Assembly (NCBI GenBank): GCA_003170135.1
Contig: PMZR01000017.1
Location: 1 to 64,000 of the forward strand
Length of the DNA: 64,000 bases
Source of the DNA: Acidobacteriota bacterium
Lineage (GTDB): Bacteria > Acidobacteriota > Vicinamibacteria > Vicinamibacterales > Fen-181
Direction: 5' to 3'
The translations under genes were made by a program, and so were the position numbers. The notes beneath the pieces were generated by a model. That model saw only the letters and a program-made list of their open reading frames with translations. It had not been told where the DNA came from and made no database searches. Below are positions 25,038 to 35,724 of this stretch, one piece after another. Every line of letters starts with the position of its first letter. The first letter of the stretch is position 1.

Positions 25038-27953
25038 TCAGAACTGGAAGCGGAAGCCCAAGCGGAAGACGCGCGGGGCCACGATCTCGCGCGGCTGACC
25101 AAAGGTCCCAGACGTGAGGAGTCGATTGAACTGGAGCACCGTGTTGCTGTTGGCGACGTTGAACGCGTCGAGGCTGATGGTCGCTCCGACGCCCCGGTAC
25201 TTGAACGCCTTCTCGGCCCGCAGGTCGATGATGCTCAGGTTCGGGTTGCGGGTCGCGTTCAGGTCGGGGTTGACGAGCACCGGCGATCCGCTTCCCAGCG
25301 GACCGAGGTTGACCTTCACGAAGAGCGGGCTGGGATACCCCTGCCGCCCGTAGACAGTCCCGGACGCGTTGATGCCGAGCGGGAACTGGTACAGGCCCAT
25401 CAGGCTGTAGCTCCACTTCGCCTGCATGAAGACGTCCTGTTTGCCGCCGCTCGCATTGCCGCCCCACAGGGGCACGACGCCCCCGTTGAGGTTGGCCATG
25501 GTGAGGGTCACCTGGCCGAACTCCGGCTGCGATCTGGTACCGGCTCCCGCCGAGCCTGCGCCAGTGATCGCCAGCGCCGTCGGATCCTGGATGGCGACGG
25601 TTGGATCGTCGAAGAACTCCTGGTTGTTGTCGAGCGTCACGTACCCGCGAAACATCCAGCGATCCGCCAGCCGCTTGGTGGCCGTGACGTCCCAACTCCA
25701 GTAGCGCTGGTGATAGCCCGGACGGTTCGTGAGCAGCGATCCGGCTGGCAGCGCGACGCCGGGAGCCAGGGTGTAGAACGGGGTGTTCGAGGTGATCGGC
25801 CCGTTGACCGTGTTGACGATGCCGATGGTGCCGGCCTGCACGAAGTCCGCGCTGGTCAGGCCCGGATACGTCTGCCAGATCACGTCATTGGTGCGGGCCC
25901 AGCCGAACGTGGTCGCAATCGCGAAGTTCGGCATGATCTCGCGATCCAGGCCGACCTGGATCGAGTGCGTCCTCGGCGCCTTCAGGTTGGGATCGACCGT
26001 GTTCGGACTCGTCAACACGGTCGGGTTCGCCGGGTCGACACCGTAGGACGAGATGACGTTGCTGAAGTCGATGTTCGCCGCCGTGGGAATGTGGCTTCCC
26101 GGATCGGCATAGGCGTACGTGATTCCGGAGAGCTGGACCGGGTTCGTGGCGGCCATGTAGGCCGAGGGCAGCTGGCCCTGGAACATGGCGTAACTGCCCC
26201 GGATGATCGTCTTGTCGTCCACGCGGAAGGTGGCGCCCACGCGCGGCGACCAGCTGTTCCAGGTAAACAGCGGCGACTGGTCGGGGAAGGTCAGCGTCGG
26301 CAGCACGCCTGGCGCGATCGGGTTGGCGGGCACGTTGGCCGCCGCGTTGAACCCCTTCTGCTGGTCGTACCGCAGGGCCGCGTCTATCGTGAGGCGGTTG
26401 AGCGATACCGTGTCGCCCGCGTAGAAGCCCGTGTCGTGCTGATTGGTACCGGCACCGTTGGCACGAGTCAGCGTGACGAGACTCACACCCGGGCTCACCA
26501 GCGTCGAGTAGTTGCCGCCGGGCCACTGCGAGGCGGAAGTGACGGGCGTGCGGCGGTATTGGAAGCCGAACTTCAGTTCGTGCATCCCACGGAAGTAGTT
26601 GCCGTCCGCGTTGACCTGATCCTGCGGCCGCGTCGTCGCGAAGTTGAGATAGCTGCCGTGCCAGACGCTATCCTGATCGAGGAACACGTTGGCGTTCAGG
26701 CCGCCCTGCGGCGTCAGGAAGAACCCCGAAGCCACGTGCGCGTAGCCGGCGGCCACCATCAGGTGCGAGCCGAACGTGTGGCTGTCTTCGAGCTTGTAGA
26801 TGTCGGTGGGCCCGCCCTGGTTCCAGGTGGTTTCAGGCGGTCGCGAGACGCCGGCGTTGCGGCCGGTCTTGATCTTCTGCCCGCGGTAGAAGAAGAAGTC
26901 GGCGTGGTTCTCGGGGGTCGCCTGGAAGTCTACCTTGGCCGACTGCGTGTCCAGCTGGGTGTTGTCGGGCGCGCCCGTGATGGCGAACTGCCGGATGTCG
27001 TTGCGCGCGAGCGATCCCCAGAACCACAGCTTGTCCTTGAGGATCGGGCCGCCGATGTCGCCGCCGTAATCGGCGATCTGGTTGATGTGGTTGCCGGCGT
27101 AGCAGCCGACGCCGACGGTCGTCCCCGGCGGGCACGGTGTCAGGTTCGACGGCAGGTTGGTCGTCTGCAGGTTGTGGTTGTCGAAGAAGTAGCGGCCCAG
27201 CCCGTGGAAGTCGTTGGTGCCGCGCTTGGTCACCAGGTTGATCCCGAGCGCGCCCGTCTGTTCGCGCGGGTCCGTCGCGCCGGTCGAGAACTGCGCCTCC
27301 TGGAACACGTCGAAGTCGTAGTACGTGGGGCTGGAACCGATGGCGCCCATGTCGGTGATCGTGACGCCGTCGATGTTCCACATCGTGTTGTTGCCGTTGT
27401 CGCCGCGCGCGGCGAACGTCGACTGCTGGCCGCTCTCGGAGCCGCCCACGTTGACGCGATCGACGAGCACGCCCGGCACCTGCTGCAGCAGCACCCACGG
27501 ATCGCGGGCCGTCGGCACCTCGTTGAGCACCGCGTCACCAAAGGTCGACGAGTTGCCATGCTCCCGTTCGTTGAGAATGGGCGTCGGCGCGGTCACGGTG
27601 ACTTCCTGCTTGACGCCCGCCAGGGCCATCTGCACCGGCAGGTTGATGTTGGAACCGACGCTCACGACGATGCTCTCGCGCTTGTAGGGCGCAAAGCCCT
27701 GCATCGACGCGGCGAGGATGTACATGCCCGGATCGAGTTCGCCGAATCGGAACTCGCCCTGTGAGCCGCTGACCTTGGTCTGCGGCGCGCTCACGTTCGA
27801 CGACAGGGTGAGCGTCACGCCGGGCAGCACCGCGCTGGTGTTGTCCAGGACCGTCCCGTAGATTGCGCCGCGCTGCAACTGCGCGGCAGCCGGCAGCGCA
27901 CACGCGAGAATTGCGAGAGCTGCCAGTACGCCTGTGAAAGTCCGGCCTTTCAT
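25038..27953 (-). CDS. TonB-dependent receptor with carboxypeptidase-regulatory domain (Oar-like)
   Basis: A 971-residue outer-membrane protein. The start at 27953 is supported by a signal peptide (MKGRTFTGVLAALAILACALPAAAQ) and a strong upstream GAGGAGG. Residues ~26-110 are a carboxypeptidase-regulatory-like domain (GAIYGTVLDNTSAVLPGVTL), ~120-230 the plug (QQVPGVLVDRVNV...TMWNIDGVTITDMGA) and the rest the beta-barrel, ending in RLGFRFQF with the terminal Phe used for barrel insertion. Receptors of this type import large substrates, often glycans or peptides. The ~300-bp leader before it has no gene; it holds a perfect 14-bp palindrome (28115-28128). Confidence 0.92.
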   Translation of the reverse strand: MKGRTFTGVLAALAILACALPAAAQLQRGAIYGTVLDNTSAVLPGVTLTLSSNVSAPQTKVSGSQGEFRFGELDPGMYILAASMQGFAPYKRESIVVSVGSNINLPVQMALAGVKQEVTVTAPTPILNEREHGNSSTFGDAVLNEVPTARDPWVLLQQVPGVLVDRVNVGGSESGQQSTFAARGDNGNNTMWNIDGVTITDMGAIGSSPTYYDFDVFQEAQFSTGATDPREQTGALGINLVTKRGTNDFHGLGRYFFDNHNLQTTNLPSNLTPCPPGTTVGVGCYAGNHINQIADYGGDIGGPILKDKLWFWGSLARNDIRQFAITGAPDNTQLDTQSAKVDFQATPENHADFFFYRGQKIKTGRNAGVSRPPETTWNQGGPTDIYKLEDSHTFGSHLMVAAGYAHVASGFFLTPQGGLNANVFLDQDSVWHGSYLNFATTRPQDQVNADGNYFRGMHELKFGFQYRRTPVTSASQWPGGNYSTLVSPGVSLVTLTRANGAGTNQHDTGFYAGDTVSLNRLTIDAALRYDQQKGFNAAANVPANPIAPGVLPTLTFPDQSPLFTWNSWSPRVGATFRVDDKTIIRGSYAMFQGQLPSAYMAATNPVQLSGITYAYADPGSHIPTAANIDFSNVISSYGVDPANPTVLTSPNTVDPNLKAPRTHSIQVGLDREIMPNFAIATTFGWARTNDVIWQTYPGLTSADFVQAGTIGIVNTVNGPITSNTPFYTLAPGVALPAGSLLTNRPGYHQRYWSWDVTATKRLADRWMFRGYVTLDNNQEFFDDPTVAIQDPTALAITGAGSAGAGTRSQPEFGQVTLTMANLNGGVVPLWGGNASGGKQDVFMQAKWSYSLMGLYQFPLGINASGTVYGRQGYPSPLFVKVNLGPLGSGSPVLVNPDLNATRNPNLSIIDLRAEKAFKYRGVGATISLDAFNVANSNTVLQFNRLLTSGTFGQPREIVAPRVFRLGFRFQF

Positions 27954-28114
27954 GCTTGGGGGCCTCCTCAATGTTGACGAACGTGTTGGCGTCGGACGCG
28001 CGCCGAACCTGATCGGACCGCTACGCACCCGCGCAGCAGTTCGCCGGACGTGTCGGCGTCCTTCCGTCCGGCTGTCTGAAACTGGTCGAGCCCACATCCC
28101 TTGTGCATCCAGCA

Positions 28115-28128
28115 CGCCAGCGCTGGCG
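28115..28128. promoter_or_regulatory. Perfect 14-bp palindrome in the TonB-receptor leader
   Basis: CGCCAGCGCTGGCG is a perfect palindrome about 165 bases upstream of the receptor start codon. It could be an operator or simply a chance GC-rich palindrome; no regulator is adjacent. Confidence 0.3.
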
Positions 28129-28282
28129 CCATCCCCGGCCCAACAGGGGCGCGCGAAACCCCCGGTTTTATGCGGTGCGCTTCCAGATGAACTGGTAACT
28201 CGACCGACAACGAGTCCAGGGATTTGAATCGCGCGAATTCGACTCGTTGGATCGACATGGTTGAGGCGGAGGGAGGGACGGG

Positions 28283-28428
28283 GTGGAGTGCGAGGGGCGG
28301 GGTGCGAAGTGCGGGGTGCGGGGTGCGACATGTGCGGGGTGCGAAGTGCGAGGTGCGAGGTGCGAAGTGCGAAGTGCGAGGTGCGGCGCGCGAAGTGCGA
28401 GGTGCGGCGTGCGAAGGGCGGGTGCGCA
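28283..28428. repeat. Heptamer array GTGCGNN (single orientation)
   Basis: About twenty degenerate units (GTGCGAA, GTGCGAG, GTGCGGG, GTGCGGC) in one orientation lie between araD and the TonB-receptor leader. No inverted arm was found. Confidence 0.85.
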
Positions 28429-28465
28429 AAGCGTGATGGCGCGCGGCGCGTGCGCGGTCGCGGAG

Positions 28466-29161
28466 TCAGCGCTTGTTCTGGCCGTAGTAGGCGTCGGGAC
28501 CGTGCTTGCGCCGGAAGTGCTTCTCGTGCAGATCGGAAGCGAGCGGCGCGGCCTGGGGATTGAGCATCAGCGCCTGGTACGCGATCCGCGCGATTTCTTC
28601 GAGGACCTCCGCGACGTGTACGGCCTCGCAAACCGACGCGCCCCAGCAGAACGGACCGTGGCCGGCGACCAGGACCGCGGGAATCGCATCCGGGTCGAGA
28701 TCGGCGAACCGCCGGACGATCGCCTCGCCCGTGTTCCGCTCGTAGTCGGACCAGATCTCGTCCGGCGTCATCGCATCGGTCAGCGGCACCGCCCCCCGGA
28801 AATAGTCGGCGTGCGTCGTCCCGAGGCAGGGGATCGCGCGCGACGCCTGCGCCCATGACGTGGCGAACGTCGAGTGGGTGTGTGCGACGCCGCCGATCGA
28901 CGGGAAGGCGCGGTAGAGCGCCAGGTGGGTCGGCAGATCGGAGGAGGGCCGGCACTCGCCTTCCACCGAGCGGCCGTCCAGATCCGTGACGACGAGATTG
29001 TCCGGGCGAAGATCCGCAGACAACACGCCGCTCGGCTTGATGACGACCAACCCCTGCTCGCGTGCGAGGCCACTCGCATTGCCGAACGACGCGAAGACGA
29101 GGCCGCGCCGCACGAGTTCCACGTTGGCTTCGAAGACCGCCTGTCGCAACGCGTCCAGCAC
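28466..29161 (-). CDS. araD: L-ribulose-5-phosphate 4-epimerase
   Basis: A 231-residue class II aldolase-fold enzyme converting L-ribulose 5-phosphate to D-xylulose 5-phosphate. The metal site matches the E. coli enzyme: D75, H94 and H96 (AHTHS) and H168 (AGHGPF). ASFGNASG and IKPSGV are the substrate-phosphate motifs. The C-terminal FRRKHGPDAYYGQNKR is typical of AraD. The start is GTG at 29161; an unbroken run of eight G on the coding strand lies directly upstream in place of a normal Shine-Dalgarno sequence. Last gene of the pentose cluster. Confidence 0.95.
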   Translation of the reverse strand: MLDALRQAVFEANVELVRRGLVFASFGNASGLAREQGLVVIKPSGVLSADLRPDNLVVTDLDGRSVEGECRPSSDLPTHLALYRAFPSIGGVAHTHSTFATSWAQASRAIPCLGTTHADYFRGAVPLTDAMTPDEIWSDYERNTGEAIVRRFADLDPDAIPAVLVAGHGPFCWGASVCEAVHVAEVLEEIARIAYQALMLNPQAAPLASDLHEKHFRRKHGPDAYYGQNKR

Positions 29162-29170
29162 CGCCCCCCC

Positions 29171-29207
29171 CTCTGCTGCCTACTGCCTGCTGCCTACTGT
29201 CTACTGA
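29171..29207. repeat. Heptamer array CAGTAGR (minus orientation)
   Basis: Five units of CAGTAGA/CAGTAGG/CAGCAGG on the minus strand fill the araB-araD gap. The araB stop codon (TAG, 29201-29203) is part of a repeat unit. Confidence 0.85.
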
Positions 29208-30784
29208 CCCCTGCGGACCTCCTCAGCGATCGCGCGCAGCGCCGGCAGGACGCCGCCGACGTTCGCGGGCGGCGCCGTCTTGCGCCCGAACGCAAAATAG
29301 AGGTCGCGATAGATCGGATAGAGGCGGTTGTACACGGCCGCGCGCCGCGCGTCGGGCTCGATCACCTGGTAGGCAGGACAGAGCGCCCGTTGCGCGTCCT
29401 CGATCGTCCCAAACGTGCCCGCCGCCAGAAACGCGAAGATGGACGACCCAAGGCTCGTCGTCTCGTCCCGCGGCACCAGGATCGGCTTGTTGAGCACGTT
29501 CGCGTAGACGCGGTTGAGCGTGTCGTTCTTCCTCGGCACGCCGCCCGCGTTGATGATGCGGCGCACCGGGGCGCCGTAATCCTCCATGCGTTCGAGAATC
29601 ACGCGCGTGTGAAACGCGGTGCCTTCGATCGCGGCGAACAATTCGTCGTGCGCGGTGTGCGTCAGGTTCCAGCCGAGTGTCACGCCGCCGAGATCGGCGT
29701 TGACGAGCACCGTGCGATCACCGTTGTCCCAGGCCAGACGCAGCAGGCCGGTCTCGCCGGCGCGGTAGTGCTCGAGGCCCTCGGAGAGCGCGGCGACGGT
29801 CGTCCCCGCGCGGCGCGCGATCGCGTCGAAGACGTCGCCGGTGGCCGACAGCCCCGCTTCGATGCCGACGTACCCGGGGTGCACGGACCCGGGGACGACA
29901 CCGCAGACGCCCGGAATGCACTCCGCGCGCTGGCCCAATCCGATGATGCACGTGGAGGTACCGATGACGTTGACGACGTCGCCCAGGCTGACGCCGGCGC
30001 CGATGGCATCCCAGTGCGCGTCGAACGCGCCGACCGGGATCGGGATGCCCTCCGGGAGGCCCAGCGTCGCCGACCACTTCGCCGACAGCCGTCCCGCGAG
30101 CACGTTGGACGTGGCGTAGCAGCCCGCCAGCTTCTCGCGAACGCCGGCGAGGAGCGGGTCCACCGAGACGAGGAACTCCTCGGGCGGCAGGCCGCCGAGC
30201 GCCGGGTTCCACATCCACTTGTGCCCCATGGCGCACACGCTGCGCGGGGCGCGCGACGGATCGGTGATGCCGCACAGCACCGCCGCGACCATGTCGCAGT
30301 GTTCGAAGGCTGTCACGAACCGGCTGCGTGTCTCCGGGTTGTGGCGCAGCCAGTGCAGCAGCTTGGAGAAGCCCCACTCCGACGAATAGGCGTCGCCGCA
30401 CCAGTGAATCGCCTCGAGGCCGTAGCGATGGGCGGCGGCGGTGATTTCGCCCGCCTCCCGCCACGCGCGGTGATCGCACCACAGGTAGTAGTCGTCGAGC
30501 GGCACGAGGCCTTCGCCGACCGGGATGACGCTCGACCCGGTCGTATCGACCGCGAGCGCCGCGACCTCGCCGCCGTCGATGCCCGCCTCCTGCACCGCGC
30601 GGCGCATCGCGCTCGCCAGCGCCGCCATGTGGTCGTCATGGCGCTGGGTGGCGTGGTCCGGATCCTGCCTGGTACGGCACAAGGGGTACTCGGCCACACC
30701 CGCGCCCAGCCGGCCGCGCCGGTCGTCCACGATCGACACGCGCACGCTCAGGGTGCCGAAATCCACGCCTGCTACGATGGCCAT
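29201..30784 (-). CDS. araB: Ribulokinase
   Basis: A 527-residue FGGY kinase that phosphorylates L-ribulose. It begins with GVDFGTLSVRVSIVDDRRG (phosphate-1 loop) and keeps AVDTTGSSVIPV, LWCDHRAWREA, SEWGFSKLLHWLRHNPE, GAFDAHWDAIGAG and INAGGVPRKNDTLNRVYANVL, all characteristic of AraB rather than xylulokinase. It lies between the isomerase and araD. The final residues and stop are contributed by a heptamer array, so the natural C-terminus may have been replaced. Confidence 0.94.
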   Translation of the reverse strand: MAIVAGVDFGTLSVRVSIVDDRRGRLGAGVAEYPLCRTRQDPDHATQRHDDHMAALASAMRRAVQEAGIDGGEVAALAVDTTGSSVIPVGEGLVPLDDYYLWCDHRAWREAGEITAAAHRYGLEAIHWCGDAYSSEWGFSKLLHWLRHNPETRSRFVTAFEHCDMVAAVLCGITDPSRAPRSVCAMGHKWMWNPALGGLPPEEFLVSVDPLLAGVREKLAGCYATSNVLAGRLSAKWSATLGLPEGIPIPVGAFDAHWDAIGAGVSLGDVVNVIGTSTCIIGLGQRAECIPGVCGVVPGSVHPGYVGIEAGLSATGDVFDAIARRAGTTVAALSEGLEHYRAGETGLLRLAWDNGDRTVLVNADLGGVTLGWNLTHTAHDELFAAIEGTAFHTRVILERMEDYGAPVRRIINAGGVPRKNDTLNRVYANVLNKPILVPRDETTSLGSSIFAFLAAGTFGTIEDAQRALCPAYQVIEPDARRAAVYNRLYPIYRDLYFAFGRKTAPPANVGGVLPALRAIAEEVRRGQ

Positions 30785-30802
30785 GGGGTCCTTCGCTTCG
30801 CG

Positions 30803-30963
30803 GTGCTAAGTGCTTCGTGCTGGGTGCTGGGTGCGCGGTGGCGCCGGCGAGCCGGACCGCGCGTCATTCCTTAATCCTCAATGCGTGCAGCGTTCGTTCC
30901 AGCGCCTCGTTGCACGCAGCACCGAGCACCCGGCACTTCGCACCAGCACACAGCACATAGCCC

Positions 30964-30978
<15 letters not shown>
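30803..30978. repeat. Heptamer inverted-arm element with shared core
   Basis: Left arm GTGCTAA/GTGCTTC/GTGCTGG (30803-30838), core 30839-30906 starting GGTGGCGCCGG and containing CCGCGCGTCATT, right arm GCACGCA/GCACCGA/GCACCCG through 30978. The right arm overlaps the end of the isomerase gene and supplies its stop codon. It lies within the pentose operon. Confidence 0.85.
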
Positions 30979-32394
<1,416 letters not shown>

Positions 32395-32412
32395 GGGAAG
32401 TCTCCATAGCTA

Positions 32413-32558
32413 GTGCGTGGTGCGAAGTGCGGGCGTGCGACGTGCGGTGCGACGTGCCAGGTGCTGAGTACGCTGCATGGTGCCGGGTGCCGAAACGCGC
32501 GCAGCACGTTGCACGCACAAAGCACCATGCACTCCGCACCGCACCCCGCACCCCGCAC
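32413..32558. repeat. Heptamer inverted-arm element (GTGCNNN / GCAC)
   Basis: Left arm GTGCGTG/GTGCGAA/GTGCGAC to about 32490, core CCGAAACGCGCGCAGC, right arm CGCACTCC/CGCACCC to 32558. It fills the gap between the symporter and isomerase genes. Confidence 0.85.
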
Positions 32559-32561
32559 TAT

Positions 32562-34370
32562 TCATCCCCTGAAATATACATACGCGCCCACGATGCACGA
32601 CAGCACGACGGCCGAGGCGACTACCTCGCGCCAGCTCCAGCTGACGCTGGTCTGCCGGCTCTGCTCGCCCGTCGCCGTGCCGTAGACGAGTCCCTTCATC
32701 CGGTCGTAATCCGGCTCGGCGGTCGCATGGCTGACCACCACCATCACGATCGCCGAAACGATCGTAATGAGCACGCTGAAGTACTGGAAGTAGATGTTGT
32801 TGACGATCCACAGCAGGGACCCGGGCGAGTAGCCCTGCTCGAATCCCGCGAGGCCGAGCGTCACGGGCGTGTCCACCAGCATGCGGAACAATCCGAGCGC
32901 GAAGCCGACGATCATCGCCCAGAGGCAGCCCTGCGCGTTCAGCCGCTTGTTGAACACGCCGAAAAAGAAGACCACGAAAATCGGCGGCGCGAGATATCCC
33001 TGGACGGTCTGCAGGTAGTTGTAGAGGCCGTGCGCGCCCTGGATGACCGGGATCCACGCGAGCGCGACGAGGATCATCACGCCGGTCGCGATGCGGCCGG
33101 TCCGCACCATCTGGTGCTGCGTGGCGTGCGGCTTCATCTTCGCGTACAGATCCACCGTGAAGAGCGTCGAACACGCGTTGAACACGCCGGCCAGCGAGCC
33201 CATGAGCGCCGACAGCAGCCCGGCCACGACGAGGCCGCGCAGCCCGGCCGGAAGCAGGTACTGCACCATCATCGGAAACGCCGCCTGCGCCACCTCGCGT
33301 ACCGGTTGGCCATCAGGCCCCGCCATCGGCGCCAGCCCGGGAATCGTCCCCGACTTCGCCAGCGCAAAGCAGATCATCCCGGGGATGATGAACAGGTACA
33401 CCGGAAACAGCTTCAGGAACGCCGCGAAGATGCTGCCGCGCCGCGCCGTGCGCTGGTCGGGCGCACCGAGCGCTCGCTGGACGATGTACTGGTCGGTGCA
33501 CCAGTACCACAGCCCGATGATCGGCGCGCAGAACAGCATGCCCAGCCAGGGAAAATGGCCGTTGAAATACCACGCTTCCCGCACCACCTCGCCGGCGGCA
33601 TTGTGTTCGAGGACCGGGGCCCAGGTCCCCTGCACGCCCGCGGGAATCAGCGGCTTCCACAGGTTGAACATGTCCGACGGCAGCGCCGCGCGCAGTTCCG
33701 CCCACCCGCCCAGCTTGATGAGCCCGTACACCGTCAGCGTCGCCGAGCCGATGATGAGCACGATGACCTGGACCGCGTCGTTGTAGGCGACCGCGCGCAT
33801 GCCCCCGAGCATCGTGTAGAGGCCGGTGAGCACGATGACGAGCACCGAACCGATCCAGAAGCTGTTGATCTCGAGGCTGCCCAGGTGCACGCACATCTCG
33901 GGGAGCAGCGTCGCGAACACGACGCCCCCGGCGAAAATGCCGACCGCGATCTTCGAGACGACGAAGGTGACGAGCGACACCAGCGACAGCACGTAACGCG
34001 AAGGCGCCGAGAAGCGCCGCTCGAGGAACTCCGGCATCGTGAAGACCATCGAGCGTGCGTAGAAGGGCACGAACACCCACGCGAGCATGAGCAGGCACCA
34101 CGCGTGCAGCTCGTAGTGCGCCATCGCGACGCCGTCGGACGCGCCCGACCCGGCCAGTCCGACGATGTGCTCCGATCCGATGTTCGAGGCAAAGATCGAC
34201 GCGCCGATAACCCACCAGCCAAGGTTGCGGCCGGCAAGGAAGTAGTCGGTGGCGGTGTCCTTCCGGGTGCGCACGACCCACCACGCCACCGCGAGCAGGA
34301 CCGAGAAGTAGGCGGCAATCATCACCCAATCAAGGCTCGTCAGCGTCGGGCTGGAAGCGGCGGTGGTCAT
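32562..34370 (-). CDS. Sodium:solute symporter (SSS family), sugar type
   Basis: A 602-residue polytopic transporter with about 14 helices, of the SglT-like branch. Key features: SLDWVMIAAYFSVLLAVAWWV, the family hallmark TDYFLAGRNLGWWVIGASIFASNIGSEHIVGLAG, GLYTMLGGMRAVAYNDAVQ and GLVVAGLLSALMGSLAGVFNACSTLFTVDLY. The start at 34370 lies close before the first helix. As the first gene of the operon carrying isomerase, araB and araD, it probably imports the pentose or its oligosaccharide with Na+. Confidence 0.92.
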   Translation of the reverse strand: MTTAASSPTLTSLDWVMIAAYFSVLLAVAWWVVRTRKDTATDYFLAGRNLGWWVIGASIFASNIGSEHIVGLAGSGASDGVAMAHYELHAWCLLMLAWVFVPFYARSMVFTMPEFLERRFSAPSRYVLSLVSLVTFVVSKIAVGIFAGGVVFATLLPEMCVHLGSLEINSFWIGSVLVIVLTGLYTMLGGMRAVAYNDAVQVIVLIIGSATLTVYGLIKLGGWAELRAALPSDMFNLWKPLIPAGVQGTWAPVLEHNAAGEVVREAWYFNGHFPWLGMLFCAPIIGLWYWCTDQYIVQRALGAPDQRTARRGSIFAAFLKLFPVYLFIIPGMICFALAKSGTIPGLAPMAGPDGQPVREVAQAAFPMMVQYLLPAGLRGLVVAGLLSALMGSLAGVFNACSTLFTVDLYAKMKPHATQHQMVRTGRIATGVMILVALAWIPVIQGAHGLYNYLQTVQGYLAPPIFVVFFFGVFNKRLNAQGCLWAMIVGFALGLFRMLVDTPVTLGLAGFEQGYSPGSLLWIVNNIYFQYFSVLITIVSAIVMVVVSHATAEPDYDRMKGLVYGTATGEQSRQTSVSWSWREVVASAVVLSCIVGAYVYFRG

Positions 34371-34375
34371 GTGAT

Positions 34376-34590
34376 CAGGCTCCAGGCTCCGGGCTCGAGG
34401 CCCGGCGCCTCGACTGGCGTTGGGCCTTCGGCTTTCGGCTTTCGCGCGCACTGGGGGACGGCCGGGTATACCAGTCGCGACTCGGCCGTGTCAAGGCGGC
34501 GGGCCGGGTTCGAAGGCCTTGGGCCTTTGGCCTTGGGCCTTGGCGGATCTGCGAGCCACAGGACCGAAAGCCGAAACGCCTCCTTGAACC
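34376..34590. repeat. Mixed heptamer arrays (GGCTCCN, GGCTTTC, GGCCTTN)
   Basis: Three short seven-base-period stretches lie in the divergent space: CAGGCTCCAGGCTCC near 34377, CTTTCGGCTTTCG near 34430 and repeated GGCCTTG/GGCCTTT at about 34515-34545, partly echoed on the opposite strand as GACCGAAAGCCGAAA. The area is the promoter region of two divergent genes. Confidence 0.7.
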
Positions 34591-34619
34591 GATGAGCGCG
34601 GACCAAGTACGATGGCCTG

Positions 34620-35678
34620 ATGAAATCGTCCCTGTTTCTGCTCGGTGCTGTTGCCGGGTGTGCCGCCATGACTGCTTTCGCCCAATCTCAACCTGCCTCG
34701 AAAGCCGCCGGCCTGACCGCCGTGGCCGGCATCAAGGTCGGCCACTTCACGCTGACCGAGCGCCCGACCGGCTGCACCGTGATCCTTGCAGAAAAGGGCG
34801 CCGTCGGCGGCGTTGACGTGCGCGGCGCGTCACCGGGCACGCGCGAGACCGATCTGCTGAACCCGGTCAACACCGTGGAACGCGTGAACGCGATCGTGCT
34901 GTCGGGCGGCAGCGCGTTCGGCCTCGACGCCGCCACGGGCGTGATGCGGTACCTCGAGGAACGCGGCATCGGCTATCCGACCGGCGTCATCCCGGTGCCG
35001 ATCGTGCCGGCGGCGATCCTGTTCGACCTGGGTGTCGGCGGCGATCCGAAGATCCGGCCGACCGCCGATTGCGGGTACCGCGCGGCGACGGGCGCCACCG
35101 ACGGTCCGGTTGCCGAGGGCAACGTTGGTGCCGGCGCGGGCGCGACCATCGGCAAGATCGGCGGACCCGGCCGCGCCATGAAGGGCGGCATCGGCACCGC
35201 GTCGTTCACGACGGCGGACGGCACCGTGGTCGCGGCGCTGGTTGCCGTGAACGCGGTCGGCGACGTGATCGATCCGGACACTGGCCAGGTCGTGGCCGGC
35301 GTCCGCACGGCGGACGGCAAGTCGCTGGCCGACGCGCGCAAGCTTCTCCGCAGTCCCGAGTTCAAACCGCCGACCCGCCATCCCGCGAACACCACCATTG
35401 GCGTCGTCGCCACCAACGCGCGGCTGACCAAGGCACAGGCGACCAAGCTCGCGCAGATGGCGCAGGACGGGCTGGCGCGGGCGCTCTATCCCGCGCATAC
35501 CATCGTCGATGGCGACACGATCTTTGCGCTGGCAACGGGCGAGCGGCAGGAGCCGAGCGACGTGCTCACGCTCGGTGTCTTCGCGGCCGACGTCGTGGCG
35601 CAGGCGATCGTGCGCGCGGCGCGGCAGGCGACCGGCATCCCGGGCTATCCCGCCGCGCGGGACATGGCGAAAAAATAG
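34620..35678 (+). CDS. P1-family (S58/DmpA-like) aminopeptidase, exported
   Basis: A 352-residue protein of the self-processing DmpA/BapA family. The signal peptide spans residues 1-21 (...AMTAFAQ). Family motifs: GIKVGHFTLTERPTGCTVI, VNAIVLSGGSAFGLDAATGVMRYLEE, GATDGPVAEGNVGAGAGATIGK and HPANTTIGVVATNARLTK. The processing site falls at about N257/T258, leaving a Thr nucleophile on the beta chain (DmpA uses Ser). It probably acts as a periplasmic aminopeptidase on D- or beta-amino-acid or small peptides. Codirectional with the SSS transporter behind it. Confidence 0.9.
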   Translation: MKSSLFLLGAVAGCAAMTAFAQSQPASKAAGLTAVAGIKVGHFTLTERPTGCTVILAEKGAVGGVDVRGASPGTRETDLLNPVNTVERVNAIVLSGGSAFGLDAATGVMRYLEERGIGYPTGVIPVPIVPAAILFDLGVGGDPKIRPTADCGYRAATGATDGPVAEGNVGAGAGATIGKIGGPGRAMKGGIGTASFTTADGTVVAALVAVNAVGDVIDPDTGQVVAGVRTADGKSLADARKLLRSPEFKPPTRHPANTTIGVVATNARLTKAQATKLAQMAQDGLARALYPAHTIVDGDTIFALATGERQEPSDVLTLGVFAADVVAQAIVRAARQATGIPGYPAARDMAKK

Positions 35679-35715
35679 GCTTCGGGCTCCAGGCTCCTGG
35701 CCTGATTGGGCTCCG
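35679..35715. repeat. Short GGCTCCN heptamer stretch
   Basis: GGCTTCGGGCTCCAGGCTCC, with a seven-base period, lies between the peptidase stop and the next start and resembles the stretch at 34377. Confidence 0.6.
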
Positions 35716-35724
35716 GCCGCCTTC

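Noticed and set aside
25026-27764. Very long open frame opposite the TonB-dependent receptor
   Set aside because: It is a shadow: composition is Arg/Val/Asp-rich without domains, while the minus strand encodes a complete receptor.
28115-28260. Riboswitch upstream of the TonB-dependent receptor
   Set aside because: The leader has a 14-bp palindrome but no conserved riboswitch core such as a B12 box that I could recognise.
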